From an uncultured Collinsella sp. (GTDB lineage: Bacteria > Actinomycetota > Coriobacteriia > Coriobacteriales > Coriobacteriaceae), in assembly GCA_902478365.1 (NCBI GenBank), contig CABSKX010000004.1, forward strand, positions 1-57,013: DNA of 57,013 nt, in the 5' to 3' direction. Both the position numbers and the translations under genes were made by a program. Positions 25,976 to 33,867 of this stretch are shown here, piece by piece. Below the pieces are notes generated by a model, which was given only the letters and a program-made list of their open reading frames with translations, ran no database searches and was not told the origin of the DNA. Position 1 is the stretch's first letter. Each line of letters starts with the position of its first letter.

Positions 25976-25998
25976 GTTTCGACTCGAAAGGTGTGTCT

Positions 25999-27357
25999 AT
26001 GGCCTCATCCGCCCCGCGCGGTCTGCGCTCCGATCATGTCGTCACCGTCGGCATCGCCCTATTCTCGATGCTCTTTGGCGCCGGCAACCTCATTATTCCG
26101 CCACTGCTGGCGCTGCAGGCAGGTTCTGCCACGCCGGTCGCCATGCTCGGCTTTCTCATCGCCGCCATCGGCCTGCCCGTCATGGGCTTTATCGCTGTGG
26201 CGCTTGCTGGAACGGCGCGCGAGCTTGCCGGCCGCGTGCGCCCCAAGTTCGGTGAGTTCTTTGTTGCGGCGGTGTATCTGGCTATCGGCCCGTGCCTGGC
26301 CATTCCGCGTACGAGCTCCACGGCCTTCGAGATGCTGGTGCCCTTGCTGCCTCAGGGCGTCTCGCTTGGCACGGCTCGCCTGGTGTTTGCCGTCGGTTTC
26401 TTTGTCGTCGCGTTTGCACTCACGCTGCGCCCGGGCGTTATCACACGCGTGCTCGGTCGTATTACGGGCCCCGCGCTCATCGCGCTCATCGTGCTGGTCG
26501 TGGGCGCTGCCGTGATCTCGCCGCTGGGTCCCGCTGCCGCGCCGCAGGCTCCCTACAATGCCGGTGCTGCCGTGCAGGGCTTTTTGACCGGCTACCAGAC
26601 CATGGACTTGCTCGCGTCGCTCGCCTTTGGCATTATCATCGCCGAGACCATCCATGAGCTGGGCGTTACCGACGATAAGCGCGTGGCCTTTGAGATCTCG
26701 CGCTCCGGTGTGATCGCCGGCGTGCTCATGGCCATCATCTACTGTGGCCTGGCGCTTGCCGGCATGCAGCTCGGCACGGTTATGCCCGATGCCACCAATG
26801 GCGCCGCCATCCTTGCCCGCTCTGCCTCCATGCACTTTGGCCTTGTCGGCACGGTCGTGGTCTTTGTGATCTTTTTCCTCGCCTGCATGAACGTGTGCAT
26901 CGGTCTTATTAGCTGCTGCTCGCGGTACTTCTGCGAGACGTATGTGGTTGAAGGGGGAGCGGAGGCTTCCGAGGAGGCCATGCGCCGCCCCTTTGCGATG
27001 CTTGCCTTTGTGTTCGCGGCGTTTTCGTGCGTGCTCTCCAACGTGGGCCTCGACGTGATCCTTATGTTCTCGGTGCCTATGCTCAATGCCCTGTATCCCG
27101 TTGCCATTGTGCTGGTGCTTATGGGCCTGATGCACGGCTTTTGCGACGCGCATCCGCAGGTTTGGGTTTGGGTCGGCGGCGTGGTCGCGGTGCAGAGCGT
27201 GATCACCTCGGTCCGCGACGCGTTCTTTACTGGTGCGTGGCTGCCGTTCGATGCGTTGCCGCTGGCAGATATCGGTGCTGCGTGGGCACCGGTTGCTGTG
27301 GCGGCGTTTGTGATCGGTCTGGTTCATAGCCAGTTTGTCACACATTCGAGGAGCTAG
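25999..27357 (+). CDS. brnQ: Branched-chain amino acid transporter (LIVCS family)
   Basis: Membrane carrier for leucine, isoleucine and valine, driven by an ion gradient. 452 residues with about twelve hydrophobic segments. The N-terminal MLFGAGNLIIPPLL, then AIGPCLAIPRTSSTAFEM near residue 95 and GYQTMDLLASLAFG near 195, are the defining BrnQ motifs. The ATG at 25999 has CGAAAGG upstream; an earlier in-frame ATG at 25951 falls inside the terminator loop and is rejected. It is a single gene placed between the selenium group and two tRNA genes. Confidence 0.93.
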   Translation: MASSAPRGLRSDHVVTVGIALFSMLFGAGNLIIPPLLALQAGSATPVAMLGFLIAAIGLPVMGFIAVALAGTARELAGRVRPKFGEFFVAAVYLAIGPCLAIPRTSSTAFEMLVPLLPQGVSLGTARLVFAVGFFVVAFALTLRPGVITRVLGRITGPALIALIVLVVGAAVISPLGPAAAPQAPYNAGAAVQGFLTGYQTMDLLASLAFGIIIAETIHELGVTDDKRVAFEISRSGVIAGVLMAIIYCGLALAGMQLGTVMPDATNGAAILARSASMHFGLVGTVVVFVIFFLACMNVCIGLISCCSRYFCETYVVEGGAEASEEAMRRPFAMLAFVFAAFSCVLSNVGLDVILMFSVPMLNALYPVAIVLVLMGLMHGFCDAHPQVWVWVGGVVAVQSVITSVRDAFFTGAWLPFDALPLADIGAAWAPVAVAAFVIGLVHSQFVTHSRS

Positions 27358-27368
27358 GGTATCGTCGC

Positions 27369-27397
27369 TTGCACAGGCGGGAAGTCTCCCCTATAAT
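27369..27397 (+). promoter_or_regulatory. Promoter of the tRNA-Pro/tRNA-Gly unit
   Basis: TTGCAC at 27369-27374, a 17-base spacer, and a consensus TATAAT at 27392-27397, about 50 bases before the first tRNA. Confidence 0.75.
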
Positions 27398-27448
27398 TTC
27401 CTTCGCTTTGGGACACGCAAGGTTTATGCCTTAGCTGCTCAACACCTT

Positions 27449-27525
27449 CGGGACGTGGCGCAGTTTGGTAGCGCGCCTGCTTTGGGAGCAGGATGTCGCA
27501 GGTTCAAATCCTGTCGTCCCGACCA
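27449..27525 (+). tRNA. tRNA-Pro (anticodon TGG)
   Basis: 77 bases including an encoded CCA. Acceptor CGGGACG pairs with CGTCCCG. The anticodon arm CCTGCTTTGGGAGCAGG gives TGG, and the T loop is GGTTCAAATCC. Confidence 0.97.
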
Positions 27526-27531
27526 TATCTT

Positions 27532-27605
27532 GCGGGCGTAGTTCAATGGTAGAACCCCAGCCTTCCAAGCTGATGACGCGGGTTCGATTCCCGTCGCCCG
27601 CTCCA
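27532..27605 (+). tRNA. tRNA-Gly (anticodon TCC)
   Basis: 74 bases including an encoded CCA, six bases after tRNA-Pro and presumably co-transcribed. Acceptor GCGGGCG pairs with CGCCCGC. The anticodon arm CAGCCTTCCAAGCTG gives TCC. Confidence 0.97.
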
Positions 27606-27617
27606 TAGGATAGTTTT

Positions 27618-27653
27618 AACGGCTTTGGCTCCATTTGGTGCCAGGGCCGTTTT
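27618..27653 (+). terminator. Terminator of the tRNA unit
   Basis: AACGGC at 27618 pairs with GCCGTT at 27646 around an inner TGGCTCC/GGTGCCA stem, followed by TTTT. Confidence 0.6.
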
Positions 27654-27686
27654 CATATATATGCCGGGGACCCCACATCCCCACCT

Positions 27687-27755
27687 AAGTTGCGGTGAAA
27701 TAGTTCCTGGATTAGCCGCAAAAGCTGTTATCCAGGAACTATTTCACCGCAACTT
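27687..27755. repeat. GTTGCGGTGAAAT palindrome, copy 2
   Basis: Perfect 25-bp arms, AAGTTGCGGTGAAAT then AGTTCCTGGA at 27687-27711 and the complement at 27731-27755, with a 19-base loop. It lies downstream of the leftward gene at 27818 and after the tRNA unit. Confidence 0.88.
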
Positions 27756-27817
27756 ATTGAGGCCGAGTGAGCTGGGTCGATGATGGGTTCTGTTGTCGAG
27801 AAGATGAGGGCAGCCGG

Positions 27818-28825
27818 TCAGGAGTCTGCGTAGGGTTTTGTAGTTGGTATCCCGTAGCCGCGCATCATGGAGCCGAACGCTTTGACATCATAGGTGTCTG
27901 AGAGCTTGAAATGAATGACGTTGTGGCCCATGGCACGCAGGTTCGCGTCGCGCATGAGGGCAGCTCGATAGGTTTTTGCCGCAGTATGTTCCGGATCATT
28001 TTGGGTATTGTCCTCAAACTTGCCTAGTCCATGCAGCTCGGCTAGCATCCAAGAGCCGTTTGGCATCTGCCAGCCGTAATCTGCCAAATAATAGCCGGCG
28101 TTTCCCGGTCGAGTGATTTCAACCTGAAGTTCGGGAGCGGCAACTCCCGCTAGAATCATTGCCGCCCGTGCTTCGGATTCTCCACCGTTATCCGATCTGC
28201 CATCCATGTGTTCAAAAACGTCAAATGCGCGCGCGATGCCGTGCAGTCCGCGGCAGTTCGCTTGTGCATATGCACGCAATTCTTCACGCTCGACACCGTA
28301 CTCACGGGCCAACCCGTCGACATAGCCTAGTGCATATCGAAAGGCGCTCGTTCGGGCGATGTCGACCACCGTGCGATATGGATCCGTTAACGTAAACGGG
28401 CCGAGCTGCCATACGTCGCCCGGCCGCCAGCGTCGGTATTCAACGAATTCGTACGTATCGCGCCTGGTGGAACGCGGCAGCAGCACTTGCACCTTGTCGA
28501 GAAGCGAATATGCAGAACCGATGCCATAGAGCAGTGCCGCCGTTGCTCCACAAAACACGGCATCCGGTTCAACGACCGCAATAGCGGATGCCAATTGAAA
28601 GATGCGATCTTCGACGCCGAGGTCATTCCAATACGCGGGATCAGCGTAGACATGGTTGTAGAGTCGAATAATCATCTCTTTTTGCATGAGCGCGTAGGCA
28701 CAGCGTTCATCCCATTTTTTGGTAGCTACAAACAGGCGCCCGCCATTATGGGCCTCGAATAACCGGAAGAACAGCTCTACTTGCGGTTTGGAACAGCGTT
28801 TATCATGACTCATTTTCGACCCCAT
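27818..28825 (-). CDS. AbiEi-like protein with probable nuclease-fold C-terminus
   Basis: 335-residue protein, function unproven. The N-terminal two thirds resemble the AbiEi antitoxin/transcriptional-regulator fold: an early helix-turn-helix-like region, then FCGATAALLYGI near residue 95 and LTDPYRTVVDIART near 155. The C-terminal third has the spacing of a PD-(D/E)XK/DUF559-type nuclease: ESEARAAMILAG near 220, YLADYGW near 247 and LAELHGLGKFED near 262, ending with LRAMGHNVIHF. The start may be 28825 or ATG 28813; neither has a strong Shine-Dalgarno. It stands alone between two copies of the same palindrome, which suggests accessory DNA. Confidence 0.6.
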   Translation of the reverse strand: MGSKMSHDKRCSKPQVELFFRLFEAHNGGRLFVATKKWDERCAYALMQKEMIIRLYNHVYADPAYWNDLGVEDRIFQLASAIAVVEPDAVFCGATAALLYGIGSAYSLLDKVQVLLPRSTRRDTYEFVEYRRWRPGDVWQLGPFTLTDPYRTVVDIARTSAFRYALGYVDGLAREYGVEREELRAYAQANCRGLHGIARAFDVFEHMDGRSDNGGESEARAAMILAGVAAPELQVEITRPGNAGYYLADYGWQMPNGSWMLAELHGLGKFEDNTQNDPEHTAAKTYRAALMRDANLRAMGHNVIHFKLSDTYDVKAFGSMMRGYGIPTTKPYADS

Positions 28826-28997
28826 GGTCTCGAGGGGGAGTGAATGACACTACGCTATCCCATATTTGGTCCGTCAGACCTTGCCATGAACTGACCAAAA
28901 GCTTGACGGGGCAGGTCAGAGTCATGAGTCAGAGCCAAACATATCGGCAAATGGTTGATTTGTGCCCCTCGGCGGCACTAAAAACCACCCTTACAGA

Positions 28998-29065
28998 AAG
29001 TTGCGGTGAAATAGTTCCTGAAAAGCTCGAATAAGCCTTAATCAGGAACTATTTCACCGCAACTT
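28998..29065. repeat. GTTGCGGTGAAAT palindrome, copy 3
   Basis: Arms AAGTTGCGGTGAAAT then AGTTCCTG (28998-29020) and the exact complement (29043-29065), 23 bp, with a 22-base interior. It lies between the promoter side of the AbiEi-like gene and the 3' end of the PIN toxin gene. No gene is seen elsewhere in 28826-29111. Confidence 0.88.
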
Positions 29066-29111
29066 ATTAAAGGGATGGGGCTGAGGGGCGGGCGATGCCG
29101 TTGCCTGTCGG

Positions 29112-29609
29112 TTAGTGGCGACCGTGGTGGCGGAGCTTGTCGATGGCGGCGTCGGTACTGTGGCCGCGGGCGTCGGTGCTGCGGCTGCGGGCGTCGGTGC
29201 TGCGGCTGCGGGCTTCGGCTGTGGTTTGGCGCTGGCGGCGGTAATCGATCATGCCTTGGATGATGGGCTTGCCAAAGCTCACGACATCATCGTTGTAGAT
29301 GGCGGTTCGGGCTGCGAGGAGGCAGCCGGTAAAGTCCATATGGGTCTTGCCAAAGAGTTTGACGGCAAGGGCGACAACGGTGGGCTCGTCGACCATGACG
29401 TCATCGAGCAGCCTTTTCATGGCCGCAGCAATCTCAACGCGGGGAACCTTATAGACGTCGCGCAGCGTGACCACGACGCGCGTGATGATTTCGGGGTAGA
29501 CACGAGCGGTGCGCGTGGCGATGACCTTGGCGGCGCGCGGTGACAGAACTTCGTCGTCGTCAAGCAGGTAGCGTAGGATGACGGTCTCGTCGATGATAGT
29601 GCTACTCAT
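29112..29609 (-). CDS. PIN-domain protein, probable toxin of a type II pair
   Basis: Putative RNase toxin of the VapC/PIN fold, 165 residues. The N-terminus TIIDETVILRYLLDDD matches the PIN opening, and MDFTGCLLAAR near residue 92 and DVVSFGKPI near 107 match later elements. Two usually acidic positions are Gly here (in DFTGCLL and VSFGK), so catalytic competence is uncertain. The last ~35 residues are a low-complexity tail with repeated RSRSTDA units, encoded by a 21-bp tandem repeat. It overlaps the antitoxin gene by eight bases, the usual coupling in such pairs. Confidence 0.75.
   Translation of the reverse strand: MSSTIIDETVILRYLLDDDEVLSPRAAKVIATRTARVYPEIITRVVVTLRDVYKVPRVEIAAAMKRLLDDVMVDEPTVVALAVKLFGKTHMDFTGCLLAARTAIYNDDVVSFGKPIIQGMIDYRRQRQTTAEARSRSTDARSRSTDARGHSTDAAIDKLRHHGRH
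29149..29211. repeat. 21-bp tandem repeat inside the PIN gene
   Basis: Three units: two identical (GCGTCGGTGCTGCGGCTGCGG at 29170-29190 is repeated at 29191-29211) and one diverged at 29149-29169, with a partial unit beyond. The length of 21 keeps the frame and encodes seven-residue repeats in the C-terminal tail. Confidence 0.85.
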
Positions 29610-29925
29610 GGATATCTACTTCCTCGGGACCCAAAATCGAATCGTCGCTTTCTGTGGCAAGGTACTCAATCCAGGCATTGCGCTCCTCGGAGCGGCGATT
29701 GGGGTCCCCATAGGCTTTGAGCGATCCATAGGCGGCGATGCCGTCCTTTGAGCGCACAGCGACCGGCTGAAAGGGGAGCTTGCGCATCAAAATGCTCTGC
29801 GCGACAAAAAGGCGCACGGCCTCGGCGAGCGATGTGCCCATGGCGTCGTAGAGACGCTCGGCATGCTGCTTGTCTTCCTCGCGAATGCGCACCTGCAGGA
29901 TGGCTCGTTTTTGAGTCGATGACAT
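29602..29925 (-). CDS. RelB/DinJ family antitoxin
   Basis: Small (107 residues) ribbon-helix-helix antitoxin of the RelB/DinJ type. The DNA-binding strand and helices are seen in ILQVRIREEDKQHAE and GTSLAEAVRLFVAQSILMRKLPF, followed by an acidic C-terminal region (ESDDSILGPEEVDIHE) that would wrap the toxin. The ATG at 29925 is preferred over the GTG one codon earlier because GGGAGG is then six bases away. It is upstream of and overlaps the PIN gene. RelB-type antitoxin with a PIN rather than RelE toxin is a recognised combination. It probably represses its own promoter. Confidence 0.82.
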   Translation of the reverse strand: MSSTQKRAILQVRIREEDKQHAERLYDAMGTSLAEAVRLFVAQSILMRKLPFQPVAVRSKDGIAAYGSLKAYGDPNRRSEERNAWIEYLATESDDSILGPEEVDIHE

Positions 29926-30353
29926 CACTGGCCTCCCTTAATGAGCGTGCAATTTGAAGAGTCAAATACAGCATTGGCTAATAATAGCCAATCTTACAAC
30001 CACTACTTTATTGCATTAGAGTAACTGAGTGTAAACGATATTACAAACGTATTACATCCTTCAGAAATGAGCGTGAAATCTTTCTTGGGCGTACGCATGT
30101 AATACACTCACCTTTATAGCTACCCAAGAATAATTCCAACCTGCCAAAACCCCTGCAATACACCCGTATTGCAGGGCCTATGCTCAAGTTTGCCCCCTGC
30201 AACTTCGTATATTCAACCTGTATACCGTTGGAGAAATTCTACCGAGTGCCTGTTTCGCCGCATGCATTCGATACGCCGATGCCAGGCCACGGGCGGCTTG
30301 GGGCAACGTCGACAGGGTCTCTCCGGCATGGGATTCAGGAGGGAGTGAACAAC
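29926..30353. other. Regulatory intergenic region upstream of the formate hydrogenlyase locus
   Basis: 428 bases without a supported gene, less GC-rich than the surroundings. An inverted repeat GTATTACAT (30049-30057) and ATGTAATAC (30097-30105) is spaced 39 bases, with ATATTACA just before the first half. A separate perfect hairpin with 11-bp arms, CCCTGCAATAC and GTATTGCAGGG, is at 30151-30176. These are candidate operator or RNA elements for the fdhF-hyf genes. No clear sigma-70 promoter was found. The Shine-Dalgarno of the first gene is AGGAGG. Confidence 0.45.
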
Positions 30354-30872
30354 ATGGGCAATAAACGAGTCGTAGCCGATTCCTCGCGCTGCATTGGGTG
30401 CCAAACCTGTATGGCGGCGTGCATCGAGGCACACGATATCCCCGGCAACATCGCCGCGCCGCGCCTGCGCGTGACGCGTACGTATGAGATCTCCGCACCG
30501 GTGGCTTGCCATCACTGCGAGGATGCCCCGTGCGCCAAGGCCTGCCCTACGGGCGCCTTGTTCTTTGATCCAAAGAACCATCGCATCGGCGTCAACGAGG
30601 ACAACTGCATCGGCTGCAAGAGCTGCGTCATGGCCTGCCCCTTTGGCGCCGTGAGCGTGGCGACCACGCAGGTCCCCGTCTTGATGGGCGACGTGCGCGT
30701 GGGTTCGCAGACAAAGAGCTTCGTGCTCAAGTGCGACCTGTGCGTGGACCGTCCCGGCGGTCCGGCGTGTGCCGAGGCGTGCCCGACCAAGGGCCTCACC
30801 CTGGTAGACGAGGAGCGCCTGGCAGAACTGACTGCCGAGCGTGCCCGCGCCACCATCGAAAACGAGGCGTAG
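30354..30872 (+). CDS. 4Fe-4S electron-transfer protein, HydN/HycB-like
   Basis: Ferredoxin-type subunit of 172 residues predicted to carry electrons from formate dehydrogenase H towards the hydrogenase. Four Cys clusters are visible: SRCIGCQTCMAAC near residue 12, CHHCEDAPCAKACPTGAL near 50, DNCIGCKSCVMACPFGA near 82, and KCDLCVDRPGGPACAEACPTKGL near 125, giving four [4Fe-4S] centres. The ATG at 30354 follows AGGAGGGAG. It is directly upstream of fdhF, the position of HydN or HycB homologs. HydN versus HycB cannot be resolved by eye, hence no symbol. Confidence 0.9.
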   Translation: MGNKRVVADSSRCIGCQTCMAACIEAHDIPGNIAAPRLRVTRTYEISAPVACHHCEDAPCAKACPTGALFFDPKNHRIGVNEDNCIGCKSCVMACPFGAVSVATTQVPVLMGDVRVGSQTKSFVLKCDLCVDRPGGPACAEACPTKGLTLVDEERLAELTAERARATIENEA

Positions 30873-30948
30873 GCGGGCGGCCATACAGGCCCAACGATTG
30901 TCAAATACGTACCGATTAATCGGTAGCAGAGAAAGGAAGGAGGGTGTC

Positions 30949-33171
30949 ATGGAGAAGCATAAAGTGATCTGCCCGTACTGCGGCGCCGGTTGCCAGTTTA
31001 ACCTCTTGGTCCAAAACGGCCAGGTCGTGGGTACCGAACCGCTCAACGGCATCACCAACCAGAGCGAGCTGTGCCTTAAGGGCATGAGCGGCTACGACTT
31101 CATCAACGACACCAAGATCTTGACTCCTCGCGTACTGCACCCGATGATCCGTCGCACCAAGGGCGCGGATCTTGAGCGCGTAAGCTGGGACGAGGCACTG
31201 GATTTCACCGCATCTAAGATGCAGGCCATAATTGACGAATATGGTCCTAACGCTGTCATGACCACCGGCTCTTCGCGAGGCGGCGGCAATGAGGCGAACT
31301 ACGTCATGCAGAAGTTTACGCGTGCGTGCATCGGCACCCACAGCGTGGACAACTGCGCTCGTACTTGACACGGCCCTACTGTCCTCGGTCTGATGGACAC
31401 GGTTGGTTCAGGTTGCATGTCATGCTCCATCCCCGGTATGGAGGATGCGGGCTGCATTTTCCTCTTCGGCTATAACCCTGCCGATTCGCACCCCATCGTC
31501 GCAAGGCGTATCGTGCGAGCCAAAGAAAAGGGTTGCAAGATCATCGTCGCCGACCCGCGCCATATCGAAACCGCGCGTATCGCCGATCTCTACCTTCCGA
31601 TCAAGAACGGTTGCAACGTTGCGTTCCTCAACGCCTTTGCCAACTGTCTGGTCAACGATGGCCTCTACGACAAGGAATTCGTCGCCGAGCACACGAACGG
31701 CTTTGACGAGTGGTGGGAGACCATCAAGAACTACACTCCCGAATCTGTACAGGACATCACGGGTGTCGAGCCCGCGTTGATCCACCAAGCTGCCGAGATG
31801 TACGCCACGGCGAAGCCCTCTGCCATCATTGGCTGGGGCATGGGCGTATGCCAGCAGAAGCAGAACCTGAAGACGGTGCACACCATCGCCTCCATCGCCT
31901 GCGTTGCCGGCCAGATCGGCAAACCCAATTCCGGCCTCGCGCCCGTGCGCGGTCAGAACAACGTCCAGGGCTCCTGCGATATGGGCATGCTGCCCAACCT
32001 GTACCCTGGCTACCAGAAAGTCACCGACCCGGCTGTGCGTGCCAAGTTTGCCAAGGCTTGGGGCGTGCCCGAGGAAAAGCTCCCGCTCGAGGAGGGCTAC
32101 AAGCTCACCGACCTGGGCCACCTGGTCGACGAGGGCAAGGTGCACTGCTTCTACAACTACGGTGAGGACCCGGTGCAGACTGAGCCCGATTCGGCCGGTA
32201 TGCGCAAGACGCTCTCCGAGCTGGATCTGTTCATCTGCCAGGACATCTTTATGACGCAGACGACTATGCTCGCCGACGTCATCCTGCCTGCCACCTCTTG
32301 GGGCGAGCACGAGGGTGTCTTTACCGCGTCTGACCGTAGCTTCCAGCACTTTGACGCGGCCGTTCCGCCCAAGGGCGAGTGCCGCCACGACTGGGAGATC
32401 TTCGCGGACCTGTCCACGCGTATGGGCTACCCCATGCACTACGACAACACCGAGCAGATCTGGAACGAGTGCATTAGCCTGTGCCCCAACTTTGTGGGCG
32501 CGACCTACGAGAAGATGGCTCCCGAGGGCGGCTACGCCCAGTGGCCCGTCAAGAGCACCGATGTGAACGACCACGGTACGCCCGACATGTTCGCCGGCGG
32601 CAAGTTCACCACCAAGGACGGCCGCGCCAACCTGATGGCGCACGACTGGGAGGCGCCCTCCGAGCTTCCCGACGATGAGTACCCGCTCATCCTGTGCACC
32701 GTTCGCGAGGTCGGCCACTACAGCTGCCGCTCAATGACCGGCAACTGCAAGACGCTGGCACTGCTTGCCGACGAGCCCGGCTTTGTCCGCATGAATCCCG
32801 CGGACGCCCAGGCGCGCGGCATCAAGAACGGCGACATCGTCTCGATCCACAGCCGCCGCGGCCAGGTATACAGCCGCGCCGACATTAGCGATCGCATCAA
32901 CAAGGGCACGGTCTACATGACCTACCAGTGGTGGATCGGCAAGTGCAACGAGCTGACCATTCACAAGGTCGACCCGGTCTCGCATACGCCCGAGGACAAG
33001 TTCTCCGCCTGCCAGGTCGACGCCATTGCCGACCAGGTTTGGGCAGAGGGCGAGGTCGAGCGTCAGTACACCGAGCTCAAGCAGGCTCTGGTTGACGCCG
33101 CCGCTCCCCAGGACGTTGAGCCCGGCGCCGCCAAGTTCGACGACGAGACGCACGTGAATCAAATCGTGTAG
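30949..33171 (+). CDS. fdhF: Formate dehydrogenase H, selenocysteine-containing (TGA read-through)
   Basis: Cytoplasmic Mo-bis-PGD enzyme oxidising formate to CO2, the electron source of formate hydrogenlyase. 740 residues when the TGA at 31366-31368 is read as Sec140, exactly the Sec position of E. coli FdhF. The context NCART-Sec-HGPTVLGL matches the family. The [4Fe-4S] ligands C8, C11, C15 and C42 also match E. coli numbering. The downstream frame continues with FGYNPADSHPIVARRI and GQNNVQGSCDMG. ATG 30949 has AAGGAGG upstream. The open frame either side of one TGA plus selA, selB, selC and selD in the window exclude a pseudogene. Confidence 0.97.
31369..31405 (+). promoter_or_regulatory. 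SECIS element of fdhF
   Basis: Immediately after the Sec TGA, a hairpin with stem TGTCC/GGACA presents GGTC (31387-31390) in the loop. GGTC begins 18 bases after the TGA, the same distance as in E. coli fdhF. Confidence 0.8.
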
Positions 33172-33249
33172 TCCCGTTCTCGTTGGCTTTTTGGGCTGGG
33201 CGTCCCGTACGTTCGGGAGCCCGGCCCGTTATTTTGAAAGGAAGTGGGG

Positions 33250-33867
33250 ATGAACCGCTTCATCGACATCAACCCGGAGAGGTGCATCGGCTGCGGAACA
33301 TGCCAGTCCGCCTGTGCCGACGCCCACCGGATGCAGGGTCTTCAGGATACGCCGCGCCTGGCGCTCGTGAAGACCGGCGGTATTTCGGCCGCCCTTGCCT
33401 GCCACCATTGCGAGGGTGCCCCCTGCGCCGAGGTTTGCCCTGTGAATGCCATCGAGCACGATGGCGATCGCATCCACGTCAAGGAGCAGGAGTGCATCGG
33501 GTGCAGGCTGTGCGCCATCGCGTGCCCCTTCGGAGCCATCCATCCCGATGGCACGTCTATCGCCGGTGTCGCAGGCATGTGCGACCCGACGCCTTCGTAT
33601 CCTAAGTCCCTGAGCAGCCTGCTTACGTGGGCTCCCGGCCAGTACACCTGCGCTGTCAAGTGCGACCTGTGCGCCTTCGATCCGGACGGCCCGCATTGTG
33701 TGGCGGCGTGCCCCACCAAGGCGCTGACCGTCATGGGCGGCGCGGCCGATCGCGAGCTCGATGAGGCCAAGCGCCTGCGCTCGATCGAAAACGGTCCGGC
33801 TGTCGACGCTACTGCTGTGGCCCAGGGCCTGTCCGAGAAAGCAGAAGGGAGCGTAAACAATGGATAG
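33250..33867 (+). CDS. hyfA: Hydrogenase-4 component A-like 4Fe-4S protein
   Basis: Electron-transfer subunit (205 residues) linking formate dehydrogenase to the membrane hydrogenase. Clusters are in ERCIGCGTCQSAC near residue 12, CHHCEGAPCAEVCPVNA near 52, QECIGCRLCAIACPFGA near 82, and KCDLCAFDPDGPHCVAACPTKAL near 140. The ATG at 33250 lies behind AAAGGAAG. The last bases overlap the start of hyfB by eight bases, tying it to the hydrogenase operon. It is a paralog of the protein at 30354, so the locus has two such ferredoxins, as expected for HycB/HyfA-type relays. Confidence 0.9.
   Translation: MNRFIDINPERCIGCGTCQSACADAHRMQGLQDTPRLALVKTGGISAALACHHCEGAPCAEVCPVNAIEHDGDRIHVKEQECIGCRLCAIACPFGAIHPDGTSIAGVAGMCDPTPSYPKSLSSLLTWAPGQYTCAVKCDLCAFDPDGPHCVAACPTKALTVMGGAADRELDEAKRLRSIENGPAVDATAVAQGLSEKAEGSVNNG

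Noticed and set aside
29149..29211. CRISPR-like tandem repeats
   Set aside because: The units are 21 bp, directly adjacent and in frame inside the PIN gene, with no spacers.
27449..29925. Prophage or integrative element at the tRNA genes
   Set aside because: No integrase, no tRNA-end duplication and no phage genes were seen; only palindromes and small accessory genes.
31366..31368. fdhF as a pseudogene split by a stop codon
   Set aside because: The TGA is at codon 140, the Sec position of FdhF, with a correctly spaced SECIS and a full Sec machinery in the window.
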